This document shows, in pieces, positions 1 through 8,425 of a stretch of DNA of 64,000 nt. The position numbers were made by a program, and so were the translations under genes. The notes under the pieces were generated by a model. The model saw only the letters and a program-made list of their open reading frames with translations. It made no database searches and was not told where the DNA came from. Source of the DNA: Negativicoccus succinicivorans (lineage in GTDB: Bacteria > Bacillota > Negativicutes > Veillonellales > Negativicoccaceae); NCBI RefSeq assembly GCF_014207605.1, contig NZ_JACHHI010000002.1, positions 201,005 to 265,004 of the forward strand, read 5' to 3'. Each line of letters begins with the position of its first letter. Within the stretch, counting starts at the first letter, position 1.

Positions 1-627
1 CCGGAAAATCCGCAACGATTCAAAAAAATTATTCAAAATTATAATTACTTTTTCCAAACGGCGGCGCGGATGCCGACGTACGATTGGGCGGAGCGGGCAG
101 AGCTGACCGTGCCGGCGGAAGCGCTGGAACGCGCGCGCCGTTGGCGTGAGGAGCGAGGCATCGCGGAAACGGCGCCGCTTTACTTTATTAACCCGTTCGC
201 GAAAAATAAAAAACGCACGTGGCCTTTGCCGAAAGTGGCGGCGCTGATCCGTGCGCTCAGCGAGCGAACGGAATTTCAACAGGCGGTCTTTCTGATCAAC
301 GGTTTGCCGAGCGATCAGGACGCGATTGCGGCGCTGATTCGCGACGAGCAGTTACCGCGCACCTACGGCTTCACGGCGGCCCAAGGTTTTTGGGATTTGC
401 CGGCGATGCTTGCGCACAGTCGTCTGATCATTTCCGTAGAAACGGCGATCATGCATATCGCGTCACTCTTGCACCGTCCGCAAATTATTCTGATGCGCTT
501 GAAAAATCCCGAATGGGTACCGGTCAATGAAAAGGAACTCCGCATTATTTGGAACAGCAAACGGCGTCACCATATCGAAGATATCGAGGTCGCGGAAGTA
601 GTCGATGAAATTATAAATGAGCAATAA
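1..627 (+). CDS. Glycosyltransferase family 9 (heptosyltransferase-like), 5' end outside window
   Basis: The frame is open from base 1, so this is the C-terminal 208 residues of a longer protein. The segment FINPFAKNKKRTWP and the later SVETAIMHIASLLHRP match the nucleotide-sugar-binding half of GT9 enzymes (ADP-heptose:LPS heptosyltransferases), which add sugars to the lipopolysaccharide core at the inner face of the cytoplasmic membrane. The acceptor cannot be told from the sequence. A strong terminator follows the stop codon, and a second, different GT9 gene lies 1 kb downstream on the other strand. A fragment of a second copy of this gene survives at 1655-1706. Confidence 0.8.
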   Translation, partial: PENPQRFKKIIQNYNYFFQTAARMPTYDWAERAELTVPAEALERARRWREERGIAETAPLYFINPFAKNKKRTWPLPKVAALIRALSERTEFQQAVFLINGLPSDQDAIAALIRDEQLPRTYGFTAAQGFWDLPAMLAHSRLIISVETAIMHIASLLHRPQIILMRLKNPEWVPVNEKELRIIWNSKRRHHIEDIEVAEVVDEIINEQ

Positions 628-653
628 AAAATCCCCCTAGGGGGATTTTTTTA
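626..653 (+). terminator. Rho-independent terminator after the first GT9 gene
   Basis: The stem AATCCCCC/GGGGGATT with a TA loop is followed by a T7 run directly after the GT9 stop codon. Confidence 0.85.
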
Positions 654-674
654 TCGGGTTTTGGTGACTTACGC
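651..674 (-). pseudogene. 3' tip remnant of a GT9 gene
   Basis: On the minus strand these bases read VTKTR-stop and match 22 of 24 bases of the 3' end of the intact minus-strand GT9 gene at 1702-1725. No coding sequence continues upstream, because the GT25 gene occupies that place. I read it as the leftover 3' tip of a second copy of that gene. Confidence 0.6.
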
Positions 675-748
675 TTAATCATAGTAACGACTAATTCATT
701 CGCCGTAGCTAATGGTCTCTTTTGTTTTTACTGAGGATATCTTTTTAT

Positions 749-1537
749 TTATTTTATAAGTCGTAATGCCCTTAATACCGCATAATACCGTGGCGCAAGA
801 CGGGAATGCAAATAGTCTATGAAGGTATATCCGTGTTGGCGCAAAAACTGCGTTTTGCGGCGTTGGTGGTCTTGCGAATCATTCGCTCGCTTGCCTGCAC
901 CCTCAATAGTACTTGGCATTGAGCCGGGGGAAAACAACATTTCGCCGAGGAAATAGGCGTCGATTAATTTCGCGCGGTCAAATAATACCCACATATCCGC
1001 TTCAAAACGGACGGGGGTGTTAATTTTAATAAGCGTTTTTGCCGCCGCCAGATTAAGAATATAGGCGTAGGCTCCTGCACCGCGACACGCGTGATATACG
1101 GGTATGTCGGCACCTACCGTGCCGACGCGTTCCAACGGTGGCCCTTGGCGATGCAGGGTAATAACAGTAGGACGAGAGCGGGTAAGGATAAAATCACGGC
1201 AGCTTGCTAATGCCTCTTTAGTTGCCATTGCCTCCCTATCAATGTCATCCTCGAAAACAAAGGCGTACTCTTCATTGGCTTGTATCATTGCTTTGTATAC
1301 GCCTTGGTGACTTAATGCACAACCAAGCTCCGTGTCTGACAGATCCATATCGACGCATGCGGCGGATTTTTCCGCGGGAGATAATTCCGCGCCCGCGACC
1401 GCGGTAAAAAATCGGATCGGGGGGGGGAACAGCGGCCCCAATACTTCGCGCATATGCTCCCGACGTTTAGCTGATTTAGGTAAGTTGATAACGTAGTAAT
1501 GTAACGATTTCTCAGTCGTTTCTACTGGTGATCTCAT
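749..1537 (-). CDS. Glycosyltransferase family 25 (LPS biosynthesis)
   Basis: This 262-residue protein has the GT25 hallmarks: VINLPKSAKRREHM near the N-terminus, LGCALSHQGVYKAMI, then FVFEDDI, the metal/nucleotide-sugar-binding acidic motif. GT25 members such as LgtB/LgtE and Lex1 transfer galactose or related sugars onto lipooligosaccharide. I start at the ATG at 1537 because AAAGGAG lies 7 bases upstream; an ATG 21 bases further up lacks a good site. Codons near residues 40-43 contain nine consecutive C (1419-1427), a possible slippage tract. The gene sits behind a copy of the leader of the neighbouring GT9 gene, suggesting cassette exchange. Confidence 0.85.
   Translation of the reverse strand: MRSPVETTEKSLHYYVINLPKSAKRREHMREVLGPLFPPPIRFFTAVAGAELSPAEKSAACVDMDLSDTELGCALSHQGVYKAMIQANEEYAFVFEDDIDREAMATKEALASCRDFILTRSRPTVITLHRQGPPLERVGTVGADIPVYHACRGAGAYAYILNLAAAKTLIKINTPVRFEADMWVLFDRAKLIDAYFLGEMLFSPGSMPSTIEGAGKRANDSQDHQRRKTQFLRQHGYTFIDYLHSRLAPRYYAVLRALRLIK
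1419..1427 (-). repeat. Homopolymeric C9 tract in the GT25 coding region
   Basis: Nine G on the plus strand are nine C in the coding strand, covering the end of a Phe codon and three Pro codons. Loss or gain of one base would shift the frame early in the protein. Tracts of this type drive phase variation of LPS glycosyltransferases in other bacteria; here that is inference. Confidence 0.7.
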
Positions 1538-1597
1538 GTTATTACTCCTTTTACGCATGCCGCATGCGATACGTGCTCCTTACGATAGAAAAAAATT

Positions 1598-1656
1598 ATA
1601 TTTATAGTATTATACCACGCAAAAAAGACCGTCAAGAGACGGCCTTTTCGTTATCG
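1598..1656. repeat. Terminator/promoter repeat, copy 1
   Basis: This 59-bp segment matches 2903-2961 with three mismatches. It holds a hairpin with a T run (minus-strand terminator) and, overlapping it, a minus-strand promoter that would drive the GT25 gene. Confidence 0.85.
1609..1635 (-). promoter_or_regulatory. Promoter of the GT25 gene
   Basis: On the minus strand TTGACG (1635-1630) is followed after 15 bases by TATAAT (1614-1609). The -35 box lies in the loop and stem of the upstream terminator hairpin (1621-1648). The spacer is shorter than the usual 17 bases. Confidence 0.6.
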
Positions 1657-1706
1657 CGATGAGCAGTTGCCGCGCGCTTACGGCTTCACGGCGGACCATG
1701 GTTATC
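1655..1706 (+). pseudogene. Internal fragment of a GT9 gene (second copy of the first gene)
   Basis: Bases 1655-1706 match 340-391 of the first GT9 gene at roughly 85 percent and still read RDEQLPRAYGFTA in frame. The fragment has no start and runs straight into the 3' end of the convergent GT9 gene. I interpret it as the remains of a duplicated GT9 gene. Confidence 0.65.
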
Positions 1707-2874
1707 GGGTCTTGGTGACTTCCGCCGCGGCTTGATTCAGCAGGGCGGCGAGTTCTTTGCGTTTGGTCGCGTTGAATGTTGTATACAGCATTTTGGGCGT
1801 AAACTTGCCGTGCTTTCTGCGTTCCTGTCGCTTGTAGAGACTGTAACGCCAGCGCCGTAAGGCGCGGATGGCGAAATTTCCGGAACGATCATATTCTTTC
1901 GTTTCATTCATGACAAAATGGTAATGCGGCTGTTTGAGCGATCCCCAACGCTGCCAGCAGTGGTTGGGTTCACGGCCGAAGACGCCGACGACGGGCGTGC
2001 CTTGCGTCCACGCCAAATGGTAAGTGCCGGTGGACGGTCCGAGAAAAAGGTCGCAACGCTGAATGACGGCGGCCGCATGGAAAATCGAGCGATGGTTGGC
2101 GAAAATCATCGCCGGTTTTTGCAGACGGTCATTGATCGCTTGGCAAAAAGCGTATTCATCAAAGGGCAAATGCATATCTATTGAAATGTCATGTGGCGCC
2201 TGCTTCGGGCGATAGCAGCCGAGTAAAATCGTCCAGTCGGGGTGGGCGTCCTGAAAGTCTTGCAATACCGCCGCCCATGCTTCAATCGGTAAGGTCAGAC
2301 CGGAACCGCCCATGGCGGGACTGACGAAAAGCGCGGGCGAGGTAAGGGCTTCACGCGCCCAAAACTCCGCCGCCGTTTCTTTTTCCTCCGCCGTCAACGG
2401 AAGAATAAAGTCGTCCGTGTGTGCGTTATGGTAACGCTCCGCATCGACATGTTCCAAGATCTCCAGCGTGTATTGCGCTTCCTGTTGTATTTTATCCAAA
2501 TGATTGTAGTGCATGCGATTTTGGACAAAGCCTTGCGGATATACATCTTGGTTGTGCTGCGAGTTGCGTTGAGTCCCCATTTTGTACGGTATATCGAGTT
2601 CCAGAATAATATCGGACGCCGGCTGAAAATCGTGGAACGAAATCAACATGTCGTAATGGCGTTCATTTAATAATTTTACAAGCTCGTCATGCGAATACTC
2701 ATCGGCGCAAAGAATTTTATCGGCCGAGTGAATGCGTTCGATAGTCGGGCGATTATACGTGTTGGTAAGCGCCGTGATTTCCGCGTCGGGATACATGCGT
2801 CGGAGGGTGCGAAACGACGGCACGGTCAACAATGCATCGCCGATTTTATCCATGCGGATGGCAAGAATTTTCAT
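1702..2874 (-). CDS. Glycosyltransferase family 9 (heptosyltransferase-like)
   Basis: This complete 390-residue GT9 protein begins MKILAIRMDKIGDALLTVP, the typical N-terminal acceptor-domain motif of ADP-heptose:LPS heptosyltransferases. The C-terminal domain carries SPAMGGSGLTLP, then FLGPSTGTYHLAWTQGTPVVGVFG, which binds the sugar nucleotide. A 60-residue basic tail (RRWRYSLYKRQERRK) could hold it at the membrane. GTAAGGAGCAC stands just before the ATG. It has its own promoter inside the terminator of the helicase gene upstream. The exact donor and acceptor are unknown. Confidence 0.85.
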   Translation of the reverse strand: MKILAIRMDKIGDALLTVPSFRTLRRMYPDAEITALTNTYNRPTIERIHSADKILCADEYSHDELVKLLNERHYDMLISFHDFQPASDIILELDIPYKMGTQRNSQHNQDVYPQGFVQNRMHYNHLDKIQQEAQYTLEILEHVDAERYHNAHTDDFILPLTAEEKETAAEFWAREALTSPALFVSPAMGGSGLTLPIEAWAAVLQDFQDAHPDWTILLGCYRPKQAPHDISIDMHLPFDEYAFCQAINDRLQKPAMIFANHRSIFHAAAVIQRCDLFLGPSTGTYHLAWTQGTPVVGVFGREPNHCWQRWGSLKQPHYHFVMNETKEYDRSGNFAIRALRRWRYSLYKRQERRKHGKFTPKMLYTTFNATKRKELAALLNQAAAEVTKTR

Positions 2875-2902
2875 ATGTGCTCCTTACGGTGATAAATAAC
2901 AG

Positions 2903-2961
2903 ATATTTATAGTATTATACCACGCAAAAAAGACCGTCAAGTGACGGTCTTTGCGTTATCG
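2903..2961. repeat. Terminator/promoter repeat, copy 2
   Basis: Copy 2 of the 59-bp element at 1598-1656. The hairpin at 2926-2952 (AAAGACCGTCA/TGACGGTCTTT) ends the helicase transcript on the minus strand. The overlapping promoter has TTGACG at 2940-2935 and TATAAT at 2919-2914 with a 15-base spacer and serves the GT9 gene. This is probably the parental copy, because both halves have an obvious gene to serve. Confidence 0.8.
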
Positions 2962-4251
2962 GGAGGATCGTTTGCCGCGAGACGCGCCGCGTTTGCGTTC
3001 GTTCTTCGGCGCGGCTTTACGACGTTGGCGAAGGTTGCCGCCGGCATGCTGCTGCTTGTGCTCTTTGTCCTTGGTCGGTTTGTATTGACCGGGCAGGACT
3101 ACTTTGCGTCGAGCGGCGCGCGGTTTCTTGATTTTCACATTGCCGTCGCGGTCGTATTTGACCAGCGGCTGCTCGATGCGCGCTTCAATGCGACGCAGTT
3201 TGCCGATGTCGCGCGAGGTGACATAGCTGATGGCCATGCCGGTGGCGCCGGCGCGACCGGTGCGGCCGATGCGATGAATGTAGTAGTCGGTATCGCCGGG
3301 GACATCGTAGTTGAATACATGGGTGACGCCTTCCACGTCAATGCCGCGCGCGGCGATATCAGACGCGACGAGGTAGGCGATGCGGCCTTTGGCGAATTCG
3401 CGCAGAATGCGGTTGCGCGCGCTTTGGGGCAGGTTGCCGTGCAATTCTTCGACGGATAAATGCGCCGCCAAAAGTTCGCGCGTCAGTTCCGCGGCGCGAT
3501 CTTTCGTGTTGCAAAAGATGACGGCTAAAAACGGATTCATTTCACGCAAATGACGGATCAGAAGATCCGTTTTTTCTTCTTCTTTTACCATGTAGACGCG
3601 TTGTTCAATCGTGTCCAAGACGAGGCGTCCCGCGCCGGCGGCGAGTTGCGCCGGTTTTTGCATGGCGGTTTTGGCGAGGTTGCGAATTTCTTTCGGCAAG
3701 GTGGCGGAAAAGAGCAGCAGTTGCCGCGAGCGCGCCACGGCGTTTAAGATGGTGCGAACGTCTTGCAGAAAGCCCATGGCGAGCATCTGATCGGCTTCGT
3801 CCAAAACGATTTGCCGAACCGAAATCAAGGTCAGGGCGTCACGGCGGTAATGGTCGAGAATACGCCCGGGCGTGCCGATGACGAGTTGCGGACGGCGTTT
3901 GAGTTTGGCGAGTTGGTTTTCAAGCGTTTGCCCGCCGGTGATGGAGACCATGTCGACGCCGACGGCGTCAGCGAGCGGCCGCGCGACGGCGGCGATTTGC
4001 CGCGCGAGTTCGCGCGTCGGGGTGATGATCAGCGCCTGTTCCTTGGCTTCGTCCGGTCGAATGCGTTGCAAAATGGGCAACAAAAAGGCGAGCGTTTTTC
4101 CCGTGCCGGTACGGCTTTGGGCGAGTATGTCGCGACCTTTGAATACGGTCGGGATCGCTTGCACTTGAATTTCCGTCGGGGTCGTGATGCCGCGCTTGGT
4201 CAATACGTCGGCGAGTTCGGGTGTCACTCCCAAACCGGTAAATGTGGGCAT
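2956..4251 (-). CDS. DEAD-box ATP-dependent RNA helicase
   Basis: This 431-residue protein unwinds RNA duplexes using ATP and would act in ribosome assembly or mRNA turnover. Motifs appear in the usual order: Q-motif region near residue 5-30, AQSRTGTGKT (Walker A, about 45), LDEADQM (about 150), SAT (about 180), ARGIDVEGVTHVFNYD (about 300) and HRIGRTGRAG (about 328). A lysine/arginine-rich C-terminal tail of roughly 60 residues follows, as in CshA/RhlE-type helicases. The start ATG has AAGGAG 6 bases upstream. It is a single-gene transcript ended by the hairpin at 2926-2952. Confidence 0.95.
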   Translation of the reverse strand: MPTFTGLGVTPELADVLTKRGITTPTEIQVQAIPTVFKGRDILAQSRTGTGKTLAFLLPILQRIRPDEAKEQALIITPTRELARQIAAVARPLADAVGVDMVSITGGQTLENQLAKLKRRPQLVIGTPGRILDHYRRDALTLISVRQIVLDEADQMLAMGFLQDVRTILNAVARSRQLLLFSATLPKEIRNLAKTAMQKPAQLAAGAGRLVLDTIEQRVYMVKEEEKTDLLIRHLREMNPFLAVIFCNTKDRAAELTRELLAAHLSVEELHGNLPQSARNRILREFAKGRIAYLVASDIAARGIDVEGVTHVFNYDVPGDTDYYIHRIGRTGRAGATGMAISYVTSRDIGKLRRIEARIEQPLVKYDRDGNVKIKKPRAARRKVVLPGQYKPTKDKEHKQQHAGGNLRQRRKAAPKNERKRGASRGKRSSR

Positions 4252-4474
4252 AATTTTCTCCTTCTAAGTCGTCGGGGACGACAATACAATTTTATAACAA
4301 TGAATTTACTTTTATTATAGCATGCGGCGCCGCCGTTTCGCCCGCGCGTTCGCGGTCGTTCGGCGAAAACGCGAGCGCTTGACAGCGTACGGGAGAAACG
4401 TTCTCAGAGAGGTATCATTTTCTTGTCATCGTTTATTAGAAACAAGATAGTATAATGCACGCAAAGGAGTTATG

Positions 4475-5332
4475 ATGAAACGCAACTGGCTGATCCGCAC
4501 AACTTGGTTTTGGCTGCTGGCGAGTGTTCCCTCGCTGGCGGTATATCTTTGGGATCCCCAAGCGACGGGGTACTTCTTTTTGGTGTTCGCGTTTTGCGGC
4601 TGGTTCGGCCCGCTTGCTATCGATCTGCTCGGACGACCGGCGGAGCGTTTGCGGCACGCGGTAGTGTACACGCTGTGGTGGATTTGCCAAATGGCTTTTG
4701 TGGCGGGCGCGATGATGGCGGCGGAGGAAAGCATCATTCATGTCGCAAGCGGCGCGGAAATGCTCGGCAAAGCGGGGCTTCTCGCGCTGCTGCAGTTCGC
4801 ATTGGTGCTGGTGGCGGAAGTGCTGACGCAGCTGGTGTTGGCGGGCTATCAAAAGTTGCGCGGTTTCGCGCGTGATTACGCCGCCTGCGCCTTTTTCCTC
4901 GCTTGGATTCCGAATCTGTTGCCGCCGGCGTATTTCGGCGGGTTTGAAATGTTCCATTACTACCGCGCGGCGGAGCCGTACGCGATGACCGTGCTGCTCG
5001 GCTTTTTGGCGCTTATCGCCTGGATGCGCATGGGCGAGATTCTGCTGGCGGCGTTCGTTTTTCCGGCGGTCTTTTTCGTCGGTCAAGCGGGGGAACGGAC
5101 CCGGCGCGCGTTGCTGGCGATGGTCGGCACGGTCGTCTACCTGGGGTTGCGTTGGCTGGCCGATTACTGGCTGCTGGTGCAGTCACCGGAAATGATTCCG
5201 TGGCATACCGTTTTCTACGGGTATGCGGCGACCGCGGTTGTCGATTTTATCATCGTCGCCATTGCTGTCGCGGTCGTGCATTGCGTGCTTTATTACCAAA
5301 CCAAAGAGGCGGGGGATTATCGCTCCGCGTAA
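4475..5332 (+). CDS. Polytopic membrane protein of unknown function
   Basis: I do not recognise this 285-residue protein. About eight hydrophobic stretches span it from residue 10 to the C-terminus, so it is an inner-membrane protein, with short charged loops and no visible catalytic motif. Two adjacent ATG codons (4472 and 4475) follow AAGGAG; the second has the better spacing. A TATAAT box is seen at 4451-4456, and a GC-rich terminator follows. It is monocistronic, lying between the divergent helicase gene and glmS. Confidence 0.7.
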   Translation: MKRNWLIRTTWFWLLASVPSLAVYLWDPQATGYFFLVFAFCGWFGPLAIDLLGRPAERLRHAVVYTLWWICQMAFVAGAMMAAEESIIHVASGAEMLGKAGLLALLQFALVLVAEVLTQLVLAGYQKLRGFARDYAACAFFLAWIPNLLPPAYFGGFEMFHYYRAAEPYAMTVLLGFLALIAWMRMGEILLAAFVFPAVFFVGQAGERTRRALLAMVGTVVYLGLRWLADYWLLVQSPEMIPWHTVFYGYAATAVVDFIIVAIAVAVVHCVLYYQTKEAGDYRSA

Positions 5333-5348
5333 AATATCTCACCGACTC

Positions 5349-5375
5349 GGCTTCGCGCGCGCGAAGCCCTTTTTA
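5349..5375 (+). terminator. Terminator after the membrane protein gene
   Basis: The 20-base palindrome GGCTTCGCGCGCGCGAAGCC is followed by CTTTTT. Confidence 0.8.
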
Positions 5376-5376
5376 T

Positions 5377-5405
5377 TTGCCCTTGTAAGGTTTTTAGTAT
5401 ACAAT
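5377..5405 (+). promoter_or_regulatory. Promoter of glmS
   Basis: TTGCCC and TACAAT are separated by exactly 17 bases. About 70 bases of leader follow; they contain a small hairpin CCCCG/CGGGG near 5424-5436. I could not find the conserved core of the glmS ribozyme. Confidence 0.55.
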
Positions 5406-5475
5406 ACATAGATGAATATTTGTCCCCCGCGGCGGGGCTTACATAATAGATTAGGATAAAGAAGGAGGCACATTT

Positions 5476-7305
5476 ATGTGCGGTATTGTCGGCTATGTGG
5501 GATTTCAGGATGCGGCGTCGTTTTTAATTGACGGTTTGCGTAAATTGGAATACCGCGGCTATGATTCGGCGGGGATCGCCTGCTATGAAAACGGGAAGAT
5601 TGAGATTCGTAAAAAAGTAGGCGGCATCGCCAATTTGGAGTCCTACCTCGAATCGCACCCGATTCACGGGCAGATCGGCATCGGCCATACGCGTTGGGCG
5701 ACGCACGGACGCCCGTCGGATGTCAACGCGCATCCGCACGGCGACGCGGAAAACCGTTTTGTCGTCGTACACAACGGCATTATTGAAAACTTCATGGAAC
5801 TGAAACGCGACCTCATCGCCAAAGGGCATGTCTTTGTTTCCGAGACGGATACGGAAGTCATCGCGCATTTGCTGGCGGATTTGCATGACGGCGATTTTTT
5901 GTCGACGGTGCAAAAAATGTTGGACGTGGTGGACGGTTCCTATTCGCTGGCGGTGATGGACCGCGACGAACCGGACAAGCTGATCTGCACCAAGAAAGAT
6001 AATCCGCTGATCGTCGGACTCGGCGACGGTGAAAATTTCATCGCGTCGGATATTCCCGCGATCATCAATGAAACGCGCGATATTTACATCTTAAATGACG
6101 GCGAAATCGCTACCGTGACGGCGGACAGCGTGCGCGTGATCGATCGGGAAGGCCGTCCGATTGATAAAAAAGTGCACCATGTGGACTGGTCGGCGGAAGC
6201 GGCGGAAAAAGGCGGCTACGAACACTTCATGTTGAAAGAAATCAACGAGCAGCCCAAAGCGATCCGCGACACGATGTCGATGCACGTTCATAAAGAGGAT
6301 CAGTCGGTATATTTTGATGAACTCGGTTGGACGAAAGACGACCTGCAACAGGTCAATAAGATTTTAATTACGGCCTGCGGTACGGCGTACCACGCGGGAC
6401 TCGTAGCGAAATATTACATCGAGCAGATCGCGCGCATTCCGGTCGAAGTGGATATCGCGTCGGAATACCGGTACCGCGATCCGTTGACGGACGAAAACAC
6501 GTTCTGCATCGTAATCAGCCAATCGGGCGAAACGAGCGACACGCTGGCGGCGCTGAAAGAAGCGAAACGCCGCGGCGCGAAGAGCCTCGCCGTGACCAAT
6601 ACGGTGGGTTCGTCGATCGCGCGCGAAGCGGACGCGGTGGTGTATACGGTCGCCGGTCCGGAAATTTCGGTCGCGTCCACCAAAGCGTACACGACGCAGC
6701 TGGTGGCGTTGCTGTTGCTCGCGGTGTACTTCGGTCGCATCAACGAAAATCTGTCCCGCGAGGAAGAAAAAGCGATTGTTTCCGCGCTCATCGAGGCACC
6801 GGAAAAATGCCACGAAATTTTTGAAAATACGGAAATGATCAAGACGTTCGCCAAACATTACGGTTTCGCGGAAGATGTGTTCTTCATCGGCCGTTCGATC
6901 GACTACGCGGTCGCCATGGAAGGCGCGCTCAAGCTCAAAGAGATCTCCTACATTCACGCGGAGGCCTATGCCGGCGGCGAACTCAAGCACGGCACGTTAG
7001 CGCTGGTCGTGCAGGGCACGCCGATCATCGCGATCGTGACGCAGGATCACGTACGGGAAAAAATGTTCAGCAATATCCAGGAGGTCAGCGCGCGCGAAGC
7101 TATCGTGATCGGTATCGGTTATGACGACGACGCCGAACTCGATCATTTCGTGAAACACGCGATTCGCATTCCGCGCACGCATCGTTTCGTCGCGCCGATT
7201 TTATCCGTGATACCGTTGCAGTTGTTGGCGTACTACGCGGCCATTACGCGCGGCACGAATGTCGATAAACCGCGCAACCTCGCGAAATCCGTTACCGTCG
7301 AATAA
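5476..7305 (+). CDS. glmS: Glutamine-fructose-6-phosphate aminotransferase (isomerizing)
   Basis: GlmS converts fructose-6-phosphate and glutamine to glucosamine-6-phosphate, the first step to UDP-GlcNAc. The 609-residue length is standard. The N-terminus MCGIVGYVG supplies the catalytic Cys2 of the class II glutamine amidotransferase domain (about 1-240). Two SIS domains follow; CIVISQSGETSDTLAALKEA near residue 350 binds the sugar phosphate, and the protein ends in KSVTVE as the family does. GAAGGAGG precedes the ATG. glmM and glmU lie further along the window, so all three glm steps are present. It is followed after 23 bases by trpS, probably in one transcript. Confidence 0.98.
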   Translation: MCGIVGYVGFQDAASFLIDGLRKLEYRGYDSAGIACYENGKIEIRKKVGGIANLESYLESHPIHGQIGIGHTRWATHGRPSDVNAHPHGDAENRFVVVHNGIIENFMELKRDLIAKGHVFVSETDTEVIAHLLADLHDGDFLSTVQKMLDVVDGSYSLAVMDRDEPDKLICTKKDNPLIVGLGDGENFIASDIPAIINETRDIYILNDGEIATVTADSVRVIDREGRPIDKKVHHVDWSAEAAEKGGYEHFMLKEINEQPKAIRDTMSMHVHKEDQSVYFDELGWTKDDLQQVNKILITACGTAYHAGLVAKYYIEQIARIPVEVDIASEYRYRDPLTDENTFCIVISQSGETSDTLAALKEAKRRGAKSLAVTNTVGSSIAREADAVVYTVAGPEISVASTKAYTTQLVALLLLAVYFGRINENLSREEEKAIVSALIEAPEKCHEIFENTEMIKTFAKHYGFAEDVFFIGRSIDYAVAMEGALKLKEISYIHAEAYAGGELKHGTLALVVQGTPIIAIVTQDHVREKMFSNIQEVSAREAIVIGIGYDDDAELDHFVKHAIRIPRTHRFVAPILSVIPLQLLAYYAAITRGTNVDKPRNLAKSVTVE

Positions 7306-7328
7306 GGCAAGCGACAGAAAGGAACGTT

Positions 7329-8312
7329 ATGGATACTATTTTTTCGGGCATTCAGCCCAGCGGTAATCTCACGCTCGGGAACTATCTCGGCGCGTTGAAA
7401 AATTTTATTCCGTTTCAGGACACGCATGAATGCTACTATTGCGTTGTCAATCAGCACGCGATCACAGCGCCGCAGGATCCCCAGCTGCTGCACGAGCGCA
7501 CCAACCAGTTGGCGGCCTTGTACCTGGCGGCGGGGATTGATCCTCATAAAGCGACGCTATTCGTTCAGTCGGAAGTGCCGGAACACGCGCTTTTGGGCTG
7601 GATGATGATTACCTTGGCCTATGTCGGCGAGATGGAACGCATGACGCAGTATAAAGACAAGGCGAAAAAACAGGGCGAATCCATTCCGTTCGGTTTGATG
7701 GCGTATCCCGCGCTCATGGTGGCGGATATTTTGCTGTACCAGGCGAAACTAGTGCCGGTCGGCGAAGATCAGCGCCAGCACATGGAACTCACGCGCACGA
7801 TGGCGGAACGCTTCAACCAACGTTACGGCGAAGTGTTCACCATACCGGAAATGTTTACGCCGAAAGGCGGCGCGCGCGTCATGAGCCTGCAGGAACCGAC
7901 GTCGAAAATGAGCAAATCGGACGACAACCAGACGGCGACGATCTATCTTTTGGACGATGACGACGCGATCGCGCGCAAAATCAAACGGGCGCAGACGGAC
8001 AGTGAAAACTCGATCCGTTACGATCGGGAAAACAAGCCGGGCGTGTCCAATTTGCTTTCCATTCACGCGGCGATTTCGGGCAAAACCTTTGACGAACTCG
8101 AAACCGATTACGCGGGGCAAGGCTACGGCACATTGAAAAAAGATGTGGCGGACCTCGTCGTCGGCGAGTTGCGGCCGTTGCGCGAACGCTATGAAGAGCT
8201 TTCGGGCAGCCCCGAACTCGACGCGATTTTGACGGCGGGCGCGGAAAAAGCGCATGCCAAAGCGCATGAAACCTACGAAAAAGCCATTCGGGCGATGGGA
8301 CTCTATCGCTGA
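7329..8312 (+). CDS. trpS: Tryptophan-tRNA ligase
   Basis: TrpRS charges tRNA-Trp in the cytosol. This 327-residue class I synthetase begins MDTIFSGIQPSGNLTLGNYL, where TLGNYLG is the HIGH-equivalent motif, and carries SKMSKS at about residue 193. AGAAAGGAACGTT precedes the start. A terminator follows 6 bases after the stop. Confidence 0.97.
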   Translation: MDTIFSGIQPSGNLTLGNYLGALKNFIPFQDTHECYYCVVNQHAITAPQDPQLLHERTNQLAALYLAAGIDPHKATLFVQSEVPEHALLGWMMITLAYVGEMERMTQYKDKAKKQGESIPFGLMAYPALMVADILLYQAKLVPVGEDQRQHMELTRTMAERFNQRYGEVFTIPEMFTPKGGARVMSLQEPTSKMSKSDDNQTATIYLLDDDDAIARKIKRAQTDSENSIRYDRENKPGVSNLLSIHAAISGKTFDELETDYAGQGYGTLKKDVADLVVGELRPLRERYEELSGSPELDAILTAGAEKAHAKAHETYEKAIRAMGLYR

Positions 8313-8317
8313 TTATC

Positions 8318-8347
8318 AAAAAAGACGCTGCGGCGTCTTTTTTTGTG
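8318..8347 (+). terminator. Terminator after trpS
   Basis: GACGC-TGCG-GCGTC stem-loop flanked by A and T runs. Confidence 0.85.
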
Positions 8348-8425
8348 CGAAAAAATTTCACATCGGACGTTGCGTTTTCACGTTTACCGCAATGTAGTAG
8401 GTGAGCGCGGGAGAAAGGAGGTCCG

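Noticed and set aside
2941-3459. Long plus-strand frame opposite the DEAD-box helicase gene
   Set aside because: It is a shadow frame of a GC-rich gene with all helicase motifs on the other strand and has no ribosome site.
5406-5475. Possible glmS ribozyme in the glmS leader
   Set aside because: The leader is only about 70 bases after the promoter and lacks the conserved ribozyme core; only a small CCCCG/CGGGG hairpin is visible.
6364-6990. 208-codon minus-strand frame inside glmS
   Set aside because: It is an antisense shadow of a well-conserved gene; its sequence is Arg/Phe-rich and matches nothing.
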